A stretch of 64,000 bases of DNA from Defluviicoccus sp. (lineage in GTDB: Bacteria > Pseudomonadota > Alphaproteobacteria > Rhodospirillales > Defluviicoccaceae): contig JARSSM010000007.1 of the NCBI GenBank assembly GCA_029624735.1, positions 62,001 to 126,000 on the forward strand, read 5' to 3'. Position numbers and translations under genes: made by a program. Of this stretch, positions 42,463 to 50,579 are shown one piece after another. The notes below the pieces were generated by a model. It worked only from the letters and a program-made list of their open reading frames with translations, had not been told where the DNA came from and ran no database searches. Numbering within the stretch: the first letter of the stretch is position 1; every line of letters starts with the position of its first letter.

Positions 42463-44511
42463 ATGGAAACCATCGAGCTGCCGCTGCAGACCCGCGCCGA
42501 TGTGCGCTTGGCGCCGGACACGATCGATGCACAAGCCCGCACCGTCGAGCTGGTGTGGTCGACCGGAGCGCCGGTCCGCCGGCGGGATCTGTTCACCGGC
42601 CGGCGCTACGACGAGGTGCTCTCGCTCGATCGCGCGCACGTCGATCTCTCCCGCCTCAATGCCGGCGCGCCGCTCCTGAATGCGCACGGCGCCTACAACC
42701 TGTTGAACGTTCTCGGCGTGGTTGAACGGGCGTGGATCGTCGATGGCTCCGACGGGCCGCAAGGCCGCGCGATCGTCCGGTTCTCCGAGCGCGAGGATGT
42801 CGAGCCTTTGTGGCAGGACGTCCAGGCCGGGATCATCCGCAGCGTCTCGGTGGGCTATGCCGTCCGCGCTTACGAGGTGATCGAAGAGGACGGCGAGGTA
42901 CCGCTGTGGCGCGCCGTCGACTGGCAGCCGCTGGAGCTCTCGGCGGTGCCGATCGGCGCCGATCAGGCGGCCGGCTTTCGCCACCTTCAACACCTCACCC
43001 CCTGCCATCTCATCCACCGGGCGGCCGCCGCCCAACAACCGGAGATTAAAGCCATGGATCCACTGCCCCCGGCGGCCGACAGCCGCACGGATATCGCAAC
43101 CGTGACCAGCGAGGATAGCGTGAGCCGAGAAATGCCTGAAACGAAGCCGCGAAGCGACGAGCCGCAGGTGCAGAATTCATGCCCGGCTGATAATTTCGGG
43201 CCCGACGCCGCAGGAACGGAAGACATCGCGCGGCGTGTGCTGGTCGAAGAGCGTGCGCGGATCGCCGGCATCTACGACGCCGCCCGCAAGCTGGGGCTCG
43301 ATCAGGGGCTTGCCGATACCCTGGTGCGCGACGGAGCGAGCCTCGATCAGGCCCGTGGGCTGCTGATTGACAAGGCGGCCGAGCGCGACCGGAGCATCGA
43401 GACCCGCCCGCACATCCGCACGGGCGGCCTCGATGAACGGGAGACGAGGCGTTCCGCGGTCGAGACGGCGCTCCTGCACCGCTTCGATCCGCACCGCTAT
43501 GCGCTCACCGAGCCGGCGCGCGACTGGCGCGGCTACTCGCTCATCGAGATGGCGCGCACTTTCCTCGAGGGTGAAGGGGTTCGGGTGCGCGGGCTGCCCC
43601 GCGACGAGATCGCGACGCGGGCGCTGCACACGACGTCCGACTTCCCGCACATCCTGGCGGCGGTCACCAACAAGACCCTACGCGATGCCTACGAGGCCGC
43701 ACCGCGGACCTTCCAGCCGATCGCCAGGCGCGCCACCGCGGCCGATTTCAAGGAGATGCACCGCGTTCAGCTCGGCGAGGCGCCGCAGCTGGAAAAGGTG
43801 AACGAGACCGGCGAGTTCAAGCGTGGCACCATCGGCGAGGGCAAGGAGCGGTATCGGGTCGAGACCTGGGGCAAGGTGATCGGCATTACCCGGCAGGTCA
43901 TCATCAATGACGACCTCGACGCCTTCACCCGCGTTCCCTCGCTGTTCGGTACCGCCGCGGCAACGTTGGAGAGCGACGTCGTCTGGGGCATCGTGACGTC
44001 CAACCCGGCCATGGCCGACGGGGTGGCGTTGTTCCACGCCAATCACAAGAACCTCACCGGCACCGGCACCGCCCTCGATGTCGCCAATCTCGGCAAGGCG
44101 CGCACCGCGATGGCGAAACAAACCGGCCTCGATGGCAAGACGGTGCTCAACATCCGCCCTGCGTTTCTTGTCGTGCCGTCGTCCCTGGAGCTGACGGCGG
44201 AGCAGATGATCGCGCAGAACCTGGTGCCGGCAACGGTCGCCAACGTGGTGCCAGCCTCGATCCGAAGCTTGGCCGTGATCGCCGAACCACGCCTTGATCC
44301 GGCGTCGGGTGCGGTGCCGTGGTACCTGTTCGCCAGCCCGTCCGCGATCGACACCATCGAGTACGCCTACCTCGAGGGCCAGGACGGCGTCTTCATCGAG
44401 ACCCGCATCGGCTTCGATGTCGACGGGGTCGAGATCAAGGCCCGGCTCGACTTCGGCGCCAAGGCCATCGACTGGCGCGGCATGCACAAGAATGCGGGCG
44501 TCGCGCTGTAA
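42463..44511 (+). CDS. Prohead protease fused to Mu-like major capsid protein
   Basis: 682 aa. Residues about 1-180 are an S78-type prohead protease, with His in PLLNAHGAYN and Ser in IIRSVSVGYAV. A scaffold-like helical, charged linker (about 190-330) follows. From about 360 to the end the sequence is a Mu gpT-like capsid (FKRGTIGEGKERYRVETWGK, LFHANHKNLTGTGTALDVAN, FIETRIGFDVDGVEIKARLD). The protease, scaffold and capsid are thus one open frame; the protease would cut itself out during maturation. Confidence 0.85.
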   Translation: METIELPLQTRADVRLAPDTIDAQARTVELVWSTGAPVRRRDLFTGRRYDEVLSLDRAHVDLSRLNAGAPLLNAHGAYNLLNVLGVVERAWIVDGSDGPQGRAIVRFSEREDVEPLWQDVQAGIIRSVSVGYAVRAYEVIEEDGEVPLWRAVDWQPLELSAVPIGADQAAGFRHLQHLTPCHLIHRAAAAQQPEIKAMDPLPPAADSRTDIATVTSEDSVSREMPETKPRSDEPQVQNSCPADNFGPDAAGTEDIARRVLVEERARIAGIYDAARKLGLDQGLADTLVRDGASLDQARGLLIDKAAERDRSIETRPHIRTGGLDERETRRSAVETALLHRFDPHRYALTEPARDWRGYSLIEMARTFLEGEGVRVRGLPRDEIATRALHTTSDFPHILAAVTNKTLRDAYEAAPRTFQPIARRATAADFKEMHRVQLGEAPQLEKVNETGEFKRGTIGEGKERYRVETWGKVIGITRQVIINDDLDAFTRVPSLFGTAAATLESDVVWGIVTSNPAMADGVALFHANHKNLTGTGTALDVANLGKARTAMAKQTGLDGKTVLNIRPAFLVVPSSLELTAEQMIAQNLVPATVANVVPASIRSLAVIAEPRLDPASGAVPWYLFASPSAIDTIEYAYLEGQDGVFIETRIGFDVDGVEIKARLDFGAKAIDWRGMHKNAGVAL

Positions 44512-44542
44512 TCCCGCCCGCTCAACCCAGTCAGCCTGCGCG

Positions 44543-44568
44543 TCAAAACCGAAGTTACTTCGCTTTTG
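44543..44568. repeat. Copy 2 of the 26-bp hairpin repeat
   Basis: Identical over 26 bp to 15547-15572, with the same symmetric core CAAAA-C-CGAAG-TTA-CTTCG-C-TTTTG. This copy lies in the gap between the capsid gene and a terminator. Confidence 0.85.
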
Positions 44569-44580
44569 TCACCTCGATCA

Positions 44581-44606
44581 GGGCGGCCTTCCGTGCCGCC
44601 CTTTTT
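44581..44606 (+). terminator. Rho-independent terminator after the capsid gene
   Basis: GGGCGGC (44581-44587), 7-nt loop, GCCGCCC (44595-44601), then TTTTT. It would end or dampen transcription after the capsid fusion and so raise capsid over downstream head genes. Confidence 0.85.
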
Positions 44607-44624
44607 CTTTCAATGGAGATCCTC

Positions 44625-44969
44625 ATGAAGACCTACGTTGCACCAGGACATTCCATCACCGTCACCGCGCCTTCGGGCGGCGTCACCTCCGGCCAGGGGG
44701 TGCTGATCGGCACCCTGTTCGGGATCGCCCAATACGACGCGCTCGAGGGTGCCGAGGCCGAGATCCTCACCGAGGGTGTCGTCGAGATCGCCAAGACCTC
44801 GGCGTTGCAGATCGACGTCGGCGACCGGCTGTTCTGGGATGCGACCAACAAGGTCGTCAACAAGACCGCCACTGCCCAGGTGTGTGTCGGTGTCGCGGTC
44901 TCGGCCGCCGCCAACCCGAGTGCCACGGTGAAGATGAAGCTAGGCGCCAACACACCGGCGGGGACGTGA
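44625..44969 (+). CDS. DUF2190-like capsid decoration/stabilising protein
   Basis: 114 aa from ATG 44625 (GGAG 7 nt upstream). Compact, Gly-rich beta protein (SGGVTSGQGVLIGTLFGIAQ, VVEIAKTSALQIDVGDRLFW) in the DUF2190 pattern, a family placed next to Mu-like capsid genes and thought to decorate the head. The 44970-45000 gap has nothing; a DUF488 gene follows on the other strand. Confidence 0.8.
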   Translation: MKTYVAPGHSITVTAPSGGVTSGQGVLIGTLFGIAQYDALEGAEAEILTEGVVEIAKTSALQIDVGDRLFWDATNKVVNKTATAQVCVGVAVSAAANPSATVKMKLGANTPAGT

Positions 44970-45000
44970 GAAGCCACGATCGTCGAGGGCGACGTCGTGC

Positions 45001-45552
45001 TCAGAGGAGCCGCGGTTGGGCCGGCGGGTAGTGGAGTCTTCCATCGGGCTGCAGTTCGGCACCCGCAGTCAGCTGGGCCGGTTGCAACTCGCCCGGCCCA
45101 AGGATGTGGATGACGTCGATGCCGCGGACCAGGAGATAATCACTGATGATGCGACGGTGGCACTGCCACCAGAGTGCTTCCGCGCACATGATGGCCGTCT
45201 TTCGGTTTTGCGCCTCAGCAACTAAGTCATTGAGCGCCTTCTGAAAGGGCGCCGTCATCGCGTAGTCCGCATAGTTGCGGAAGCCCTCCTCGCGCCAGCT
45301 CGTGTTGGGCGATGCATCGGCCGTCAGGCTGCGGCGGCGCCGTCCGCCAAGGGCTTCGATATGCCGGTAGGCGATCCCGCCAGCCGCGAGCGTCGCCGGC
45401 AACCTCTCGATGTCGAACTGCGGATGGCGGCGTGAGCGAGGGAAGCGCCGGACGTCGACAACCAGAACGATCATCTCCGCCTGTAGGAGCTCGATCAATT
45501 GCGCCGTCGAACGGGTCGAGTGGCCGATGGTGTAGACGCATACCGCAACCAA
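45001..45552 (-). CDS. DUF488 family protein (cargo gene)
   Basis: 183 aa. YTIGHSTRS near the N-terminus, VDVRRFPRSRRHPQFD, GGRRRR and CAEALWWQCHRRIISDYLL are DUF488 signatures; cysteines in CAE and the C-x-H pair are conserved in the family. Function is not settled. It is the only minus-strand gene between head genes, a typical moron. The 45553-45794 gap next to it shows no clear gene and no promoter I trust; a 68-codon plus frame there has poor coding character. Confidence 0.85.
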   Translation of the reverse strand: MVAVCVYTIGHSTRSTAQLIELLQAEMIVLVVDVRRFPRSRRHPQFDIERLPATLAAGGIAYRHIEALGGRRRRSLTADASPNTSWREEGFRNYADYAMTAPFQKALNDLVAEAQNRKTAIMCAEALWWQCHRRIISDYLLVRGIDVIHILGPGELQPAQLTAGAELQPDGRLHYPPAQPRLL

Positions 45553-45794
45553 GATAGCCCCTTGAGGGTGTTGCCTTGAGTAATGCGCTTGGGAGGCTCC
45601 GAATGGGGGTCGATAGCCGATTGGACGTTGGTCAACAACACCAAAAAGGCCAGACGAATGTTCGGAAGAGGCCGAGGTCGCGGCTCGACCATAGCAAGAA
45701 ACGTCGATTGTAGAAGCTTTAAAGGGCGACCACGCCTGCTTTGCTCATCTCATCCAACCACTCGAGGAGCCGGCTACGTCCGGGACTGATCGTC
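45553..45794. other. Gap without clear genes beside the DUF488 cargo
   Basis: Composition is less GC-rich than the flanking phage genes, fitting sequence that came with the DUF488 insertion. It may carry the promoter of DUF488 on the minus strand. No inverted repeats or CRISPR-like pattern seen. Confidence 0.5.
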
Positions 45795-46103
45795 ATGAAG
45801 GCTTTCACAGAAGCCATCGACACCTTGTTCAATGACCCGCACCTGGGCTGGGACGCCGTCTATACGCCCGAAGGCGGCGAGCCCAGGGCGGTGCGGGTGT
45901 TCTGGCATCGGCCGGACGATGTGATCGCCTTCGCCGACACCCGCCTGCACACGACCACTGCCATCTTCGATGTCCGCATCAACCAAGTGGCGACACCGCA
46001 AGCCGGCGACACCCTCGTCGTTCAGGGCGAGACTTATCTCATCCAGGGCACACCGAAGCGCGACGACGGCCGGCTGATCTGGACCTTCGAAGCGCGTTCA
46101 TGA
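45795..46103 (+). CDS. Head-tail connector protein
   Basis: 102 aa from ATG 45795. The pattern AIDTLFNDPHLGWDAVYTPE, VRVFWHRPDD, GDTLVVQGETYLIQGTPKRD resembles phage head-tail joining proteins with the same small beta-barrel. Overlaps the DUF6441 gene by 4 nt. Confidence 0.7.
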   Translation: MKAFTEAIDTLFNDPHLGWDAVYTPEGGEPRAVRVFWHRPDDVIAFADTRLHTTTAIFDVRINQVATPQAGDTLVVQGETYLIQGTPKRDDGRLIWTFEARS

Positions 46104-46771
46104 GGCTTCAAGCCGCCATCCAGGGCGATTTGAACGCGCTTCTTAATGCCGAAGTGCGTGATGCCGAGAAGGCGGTCACCACCGGCGTGCGGACCGCGAG
46201 CGACGGCCTCAAGACAGAGTTGAGGGCGCAAATCACTGGCGCGGGTCTCGGGACCCGGCTCGCCAACACGTGGCGCGGCGAGGTGTTCCCGAAGGGCAAA
46301 CCCAGCATCGGTGCCGCCGGCTTCGTCTTCTCGAAGGCGCCCGGCATCGTCCGGCTCTACGCCGAGGGCGGGCTGATCCGCTCCCGCCAGGGGCTGTACC
46401 TCGCCATCCCGACGCCGGCCGCAGGCAAGTTCGCCGCTGGCCGGCAGAAGATCACGCCGGCAGCGTGGGAGCGCATGCACGGCCAGCGCTTGCGGTTGGT
46501 TGTCCGCCGCGGCCGGCAAAGCCTGCTGGTGGCAGACGGCATGCGGCTGACGAAACGCGGCCGGGCTGCGGCGAACATCGGACGGAGCAAGGGGGCGTCA
46601 TTCACCCGCCTCGCCGGCCGCACCACCGTGCCGATCTTCGTCCTGGTTCGGCAAGTCACCGTTGTCAAGCGCCTCGATGTCGACGGCGCGGCTCGGAAAT
46701 GGATCACCGCCCTGCCCCAGCTGGTGCTGCGGGCTTGGCCAAGGGAGGACCCCCGACATGCTCGATCGTGA
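46100..46771 (+). CDS. DUF6441-like tail/neck protein
   Basis: 223 aa. The N-terminus is helical (AEKAVTTGVRTASDGLKTEL), followed by GLGTRLANTWRGEVFPKGKP and a basic middle with RTTVPIFVLVRQVTVVKRLD at the end. This is the DUF6441 pattern of alphaproteobacterial siphophages, placed like minor tail or neck proteins. Overlaps the next gene by 14 nt. Confidence 0.7.
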   Translation: MRLQAAIQGDLNALLNAEVRDAEKAVTTGVRTASDGLKTELRAQITGAGLGTRLANTWRGEVFPKGKPSIGAAGFVFSKAPGIVRLYAEGGLIRSRQGLYLAIPTPAAGKFAAGRQKITPAAWERMHGQRLRLVVRRGRQSLLVADGMRLTKRGRAAANIGRSKGASFTRLAGRTTVPIFVLVRQVTVVKRLDVDGAARKWITALPQLVLRAWPREDPRHARS

Positions 46772-47171
46772 CATCCCCGACACCGGCCACGGCCGGTTGC
46801 GCCTCGTCGAGGCGACAGCGTGGCTCGCCGCTGTCGAGTTGCGGCAGCACCGGCCGGAAGCGGCGCTGATCTGCGAAGCCATAGAGATCCTGGTTGAGGT
46901 GCTGTCCAGCTTCGCCGTCGACCGCGATGGCACGCACGTCAGGGTGGCAGCCTTCGTTGCCCACGCTCTCCGGCAGTACAGTTGCGATCCATCGCTGCAC
47001 GGAATGCTGGAGGCGGTCGCTGAGGCTGCGGACGGCTCCGATGGCGAGGCAAGCGTTGCCGCCGAAGAGGCCCTCGTCAAGAGCGCGATGGCGCTCTGGC
47101 GGGCGCGCCGTGCCGCGGCGCAGGCGCATCCCGGCAACGGGGTCACCCCCCTCGAGCCGGCGTCTGTGTGA
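46758..47171 (+). CDS. Phage structural-module protein, function unknown
   Basis: 137 aa; GGGAGGAC lies 7 nt upstream of ATG 46758. Mostly helical, acidic (DGSDGEASVAAEEALVKSAM), with no recognised family. Position between DUF6441 and the tail-terminator-like gene suggests a neck or assembly role. Confidence 0.6.
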   Translation: MLDRDIPDTGHGRLRLVEATAWLAAVELRQHRPEAALICEAIEILVEVLSSFAVDRDGTHVRVAAFVAHALRQYSCDPSLHGMLEAVAEAADGSDGEASVAAEEALVKSAMALWRARRAAAQAHPGNGVTPLEPASV

Positions 47172-47173
47172 TC

Positions 47174-47626
47174 ATGGCAAGTCATCGGGAACAGGTCCTC
47201 GCGGCGCTGTTCGGCCGGCTGCAGGGTGTGCCGGATGCGACCGTGCGTCGCAACGAGGCGTTGCCGGTGAGCGTGCCGGCGGGCGGCCTTATCATCCTGC
47301 GCGACGGCGATCCGGGCGAGCCGGACGTGACGCTCAACCCGAGGACCGAATACTACACCCACCGTGCGGAGATCGAGGCATTCGTGACGCAGCCGGTCCC
47401 CGGGTCACAGCCCGGGGATGGTGGTGGCGAAGAGGAGTTGGATGCGCTGCTATCGTGGCTCAGCGTCAAGCTGAACATCGACCGCAGTCTCGGCGGCTTG
47501 GCCGAGAACCTCACCTGGAGCGCGCCGGAGACTTCCGTTCTCGCCATCGAGGGTGCGGCGCCGATCCTCACCGCCCGCATTACCGTCACCATCGAGTACC
47601 TGGTAAGCGATCCGCTGGCTGCCTGA
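47174..47626 (+). CDS. Tail terminator-like / minor tail protein
   Basis: 150 aa from ATG 47174. The opening (REQVLAALFGRLQGVPDATV) and the strand-rich body (GGLIILRDGDPGEPDVTLNP, AEIEAFVTQ) resemble the tail terminator or gpU-like proteins encoded before tail-tube genes. The ending ITVTIEYLVSDPLAA is typical for such proteins. Family assignment rests on position and pattern. Confidence 0.65.
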   Translation: MASHREQVLAALFGRLQGVPDATVRRNEALPVSVPAGGLIILRDGDPGEPDVTLNPRTEYYTHRAEIEAFVTQPVPGSQPGDGGGEEELDALLSWLSVKLNIDRSLGGLAENLTWSAPETSVLAIEGAAPILTARITVTIEYLVSDPLAA

Positions 47627-47651
47627 CCTTCCCAATACCGGAGAACCGACC

Positions 47652-48929
47652 ATGAAAGTCCGCGCTTACGGCGCTGACGCGACGCTGAAAGTGTGTCGCG
47701 AGACCAGCTACGGCGTCGCGCCCGCCAACGGTTACCGCTCCCTCGACTTCAAGTCGACGGATCTGTCGTCGGAGCAGCCGCTGGGCGACGATCCGCTCTT
47801 GGGCCGCGGCCGCAACGCCCAGGATCCCTATCGCGGTCTGATCACGGATGAAGGCAAAGTCGATATCCCGCTCGATCTGCGCGGCTCGGGCTTCTGGCTG
47901 ACCGGGCTGTTCGGCGATCCGGCCACCACGCAGACGAAAGCCGAGGGCCACATCGCGTTCTCCGGCCAGCCTGCAGCGAACAGCACGATCGCGCTGAACG
48001 GTGTGACCTGGACTTTCGTGACCGGCACGCCTGGGGCAAACCAGACGCAAATCGGAGTCAGTCTTGATGCGACGCTGACAGCGCTGGCAGCCGATCTCAA
48101 CAGCTCGGCCGATGCGCAGGTCTCGAAGTGCACCTACACGGCGAACACCACGGACGACCGGCTGGAGATCCAGTTCGACACCGCCGGTACTGCCGGAAAC
48201 GCGTTCACGCTCGCAGCCTCCGCCAACTCGGGTGGCACGGTGTCCTACGGCACGCTGACCGGCGGCGGCTATCGGCACGAGTGGCTGTCGGGCGGCGATG
48301 ATATCCCGAGCTTCACCTTCGAGATCGGCCATCCGAAGCTGATCACCCCAGTGTTCTTCCGCCACCTCGGCACGGTGATGGAAAGCCTCGCCTTCGAGAT
48401 GGGCCAGGAAGGACCGGCCAACGGCACGGTGCAGTTGGTGGCCCAGGGCGAGGAGAAGGTGGCCGTCACCCTCGACGCGACGCCGGATGCGTTTGCGCTG
48501 AAACGCTTTGCCCAAGGCCGCGGCTTCATCCAGCGCGGCGGCGTGCCGCTCGCCGGCGTCACCGGGGGGAACCTTAATTTCTCCAACAACCTGGAGCGGG
48601 TGCGGGTCATTCGCGACGATGGCAAGATCGAAGCGGCCGAGCCAACCTTCGCCTCGTGCCAGGGCGCGATGACGGTGCGCTTCGACGGTGCGACGCTGGT
48701 CGCCGAGGCGGCGAATGGGGAACCTGTTGCCTCGGAGTACGGCTTCTCGATGGCCGAAGGCTGGTCGCTCACCTTCGAGCTGTTCCGGGTATTCCTGCCG
48801 AAACCAAAGTACAGCGTCTCCGGCCCCGGCGGCGTCGAGGCCAGCTTCGACTGGCGCGCGGCGTACGATGAGAGCGCGGGCACCATGCTGCGGGCGCGGC
48901 TGCTCAATGACGTGGCGAGCTATGCCTAA
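47652..48929 (+). CDS. Tail tube protein with inserted beta domain
   Basis: 425 aa. The tube-protein core spans the N-terminal 95 residues (KVCRETSYGVAPANGYRSLD, RGSGFWLTGLFGD) and residues about 220-425 (FTFEIGHPKL, RGFIQRGGVPLAGVTGGNLN, FELFRVFLPKP). Between them, residues about 97-215 (TIALNGVTWTFVT, TLTALAADLNSSADA, TYTANTTDDRLEIQF) form a separate repeat-like domain of the kind found on phage tubes and tail needles. The non-contractile tail has no sheath gene, so it is a siphovirus. Confidence 0.8.
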   Translation: MKVRAYGADATLKVCRETSYGVAPANGYRSLDFKSTDLSSEQPLGDDPLLGRGRNAQDPYRGLITDEGKVDIPLDLRGSGFWLTGLFGDPATTQTKAEGHIAFSGQPAANSTIALNGVTWTFVTGTPGANQTQIGVSLDATLTALAADLNSSADAQVSKCTYTANTTDDRLEIQFDTAGTAGNAFTLAASANSGGTVSYGTLTGGGYRHEWLSGGDDIPSFTFEIGHPKLITPVFFRHLGTVMESLAFEMGQEGPANGTVQLVAQGEEKVAVTLDATPDAFALKRFAQGRGFIQRGGVPLAGVTGGNLNFSNNLERVRVIRDDGKIEAAEPTFASCQGAMTVRFDGATLVAEAANGEPVASEYGFSMAEGWSLTFELFRVFLPKPKYSVSGPGGVEASFDWRAAYDESAGTMLRARLLNDVASYA

Positions 48930-48983
48930 GCCGGGAACTTGGCCCTAAGCATTGGCAAACTCGTCTGATCGCAACGTTCTCGA

Positions 48984-49211
48984 TCAACGAAACGTCATGG
49001 TGGAATCGCCGTCCGCGGCACGCTTGCTGAATTCGTCCCAACGCACGTCGAACGCCTTCGCCAAGCCGTAACCAAGCCCGAGTCCGACGAGCACGGCCGG
49101 CACACCGAGCAGGAACACCTTGCCGAGGCCGGCAAGCAAGCCTGCCTTAGCCATCGGCGCAGCGCGAACGCCGGCCAGAGGAATTTGGAGGACTTGAAGT
49201 GGTACTGCCAT
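48984..49211 (-). CDS. Small membrane protein, uncertain gene
   Basis: 75 aa from the ATG ending at 49211. One or two hydrophobic segments (AKAGLLAGLGKVFLLGVPAV, LVGLGLGYGLA) and a charged end. On the strand opposite the tail operon, so either a cargo gene or a spurious frame. No family recognised. Confidence 0.4.
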   Translation of the reverse strand: MAVPLQVLQIPLAGVRAAPMAKAGLLAGLGKVFLLGVPAVLVGLGLGYGLAKAFDVRWDEFSKRAADGDSTMTFR

Positions 49212-49357
49212 GACGATCTCCCTCACAGACGCTTTCGAGGCGACGGCGCCCCGGCGGCCGATTGTCGATCCCTGATATGGGGCGAGTTATCCGCGAACGC
49301 GATAAGGCGAGATCTGCACGCAAGGCTCCCGAGCTTCAGCACACGCGAGGAATGCTC

Positions 49358-49780
49358 ATGATTCGTCTCGACCTGAAACGCGAGCCACACTGGCTCGACC
49401 TCGGCCATGGCGTGCGGGTGCACGTACGGCCGTGCACCACGGCGCTGATGATGGCGGCGCGTGCCGAAGCGCAACGATCCCCCGTGCCCTCGACGAACGA
49501 TGCGCAGGCCGCCGGCGAGCGGACGGCGGCGCTGGTGAAGGCGCTTGGCCGGCTCGGCATTCAGGCGTGGGAAGGTGTCGGCGACGGCGATGGCGAGCCC
49601 GTGCTGCTGACGCCCGAGGGCATCGACGCACTACTCGATCTCTGGCCGATGGCCGAAGCGTTCGAGCGGCTCTATCTCAGCCCGGCGCTGCTGCTGGACG
49701 ACGAAAAAAACGCATGCGCGCCCGCGCCGAATGGCACTTCGGCGGCGGGCCGAGATACTGCGGCACCTGTGCCGCGCTGA
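49358..49780 (+). CDS. Tail assembly chaperone (gpG-like), frameshift donor
   Basis: 140 aa from ATG 49358 with AGGA upstream. Placed between the tail tube and tape measure, where lambda encodes gpG. The body (MIRLDLKREPHWLDLGHGVR, EGIDALLDLWPMAEAFERLY) is small and helical at its end. At 49705-49711 it contains the canonical slippery heptamer A-AAA-AAC in its own frame; a -1 shift continues into the next frame and gives a protein of about 238 residues. Such gpG/gpGT pairs act as tail-length chaperones. Confidence 0.7.
   Translation: MIRLDLKREPHWLDLGHGVRVHVRPCTTALMMAARAEAQRSPVPSTNDAQAAGERTAALVKALGRLGIQAWEGVGDGDGEPVLLTPEGIDALLDLWPMAEAFERLYLSPALLLDDEKNACAPAPNGTSAAGRDTAAPVPR
49705..49711 (+). 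promoter_or_regulatory. Probable -1 programmed ribosomal frameshift site
   Basis: A AAA AAC in the zero frame of the chaperone gene (codons GAA AAA AAC), followed in -1 frame by CGC ATG and the downstream chaperone reading frame. Canonical slippery heptamer in the location where tailed phages commonly shift. Confidence 0.75.
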
Positions 49781-50073
49781 ACCAGCCGTGCGCGAAAGGT
49801 GCCCCCGGCGCCAATGGTAGTCGCTGCCCCTACGTCGAGCACGAGCCGCTCACCGATGTCGGCTGGCAGGCGTGGGACGTCATTCTCCGCTGCTCCGGCC
49901 AGCTTCGGCTGGCGCCACACGCCAGCATCATCATCGGCATCGACATGACTGCCGCCCTCTCGCTCGGTGCCGCGCTGGGTTACGACGCCGGCATGCTCGC
50001 TGAACTGCTGCCGGCGGCCGAACTCGGCCTGGTTACCGCGCTCAACGCTCGAATGTCGGAGGACTGCCCGTGA
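49711..50073 (+). CDS. Tail assembly chaperone, -1 extension (gpT-like)
   Basis: The frame reached by the -1 shift, 120 residues to the stop at 50071-50073; an ATG at 49714 could also start it alone. Four cysteines (CGTCAALNQPC, RCP) near the start may bind metal, followed by PLTDVGWQAWDVILRCSGQL and helical GAALGYDAGMLAELLPAAEL. Overlaps the zero-frame gene by 70 nt. Its role is to bind the tape measure as part of the fusion chaperone, by analogy with lambda gpGT. Confidence 0.7.
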   Translation, partial: RMRARAEWHFGGGPRYCGTCAALNQPCAKGAPGANGSRCPYVEHEPLTDVGWQAWDVILRCSGQLRLAPHASIIIGIDMTAALSLGAALGYDAGMLAELLPAAELGLVTALNARMSEDCP

Positions 50074-50462
50074 CTGCGGATGAATTCAGCCAGAGTGAGG
50101 ACGGCAAGGCCACGGCATCGGCCCACGATCATTCCCTCGGCCGCCCGCCCGCCGCCTGCGTCGATCCCGTTGCCGAGGTATGCCCGTATTTGCCGCCGGC
50201 GCCATGCGTGCGGGCGATGGAAGACAGCGCGCACGCCTCGGCGCGCAGGGTGCTGCAGACGCTGCTCAACGTCGACATCGATGACGCCAACAGCGTCGAG
50301 AGGTTTCAGAACCGCCGGAGGCGCGATGCCGATCTGCATGGGATGATGGAGAAGGCGATCTCCGATACCGTCTGGGGTGCCGCCAAGGTGGCGGTCGCGG
50401 CGATGGTCGTGCTCGCCATCCTGCACATCAAGGAGATCCTCGCCTGGTTCGGCAAGCACTGA
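50070..50462 (+). CDS. Small phage protein with C-terminal membrane helix
   Basis: 130 aa from GTG at 50070, overlapping the chaperone stop by 4 nt. A cysteine-containing first half (VDPVAEVCPYLPPAPCVRAM) is followed by basic helices (NRRRRDADLHGMMEKA) and a hydrophobic AKVAVAAMVVLAILHIK. No family recognised. Between chaperones and tape measure. Confidence 0.6.
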   Translation: MTADEFSQSEDGKATASAHDHSLGRPPAACVDPVAEVCPYLPPAPCVRAMEDSAHASARRVLQTLLNVDIDDANSVERFQNRRRRDADLHGMMEKAISDTVWGAAKVAVAAMVVLAILHIKEILAWFGKH

Positions 50463-50528
50463 TGCCGGCCGGCCCCTGCCTGTTGCCATCACCGCCCGCG
50501 CTGAAGCAGTTCACACCCGACACATGAT

Positions 50529-50552
50529 GCTTCCGGAAAAAATTCCGGAAGC
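50529..50552. other. 10-bp perfect hairpin upstream of the tape measure
   Basis: GCTTCCGGAA-AAAA-TTCCGGAAGC. The T-run after it is interrupted (TCACTCTTTCTT), so it is at most a weak terminator. It shares the CCGGAA/TTCCGG core with the palindrome at 16764. Confidence 0.6.
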
Positions 50553-50579
50553 TCACTCTTTCTTGAGCATTCCCTCACC

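Noticed and set aside
45583..45789. 68-aa plus frame beside DUF488
   Set aside because: Arg/Gly-rich, no ribosome-binding site, poor coding character.
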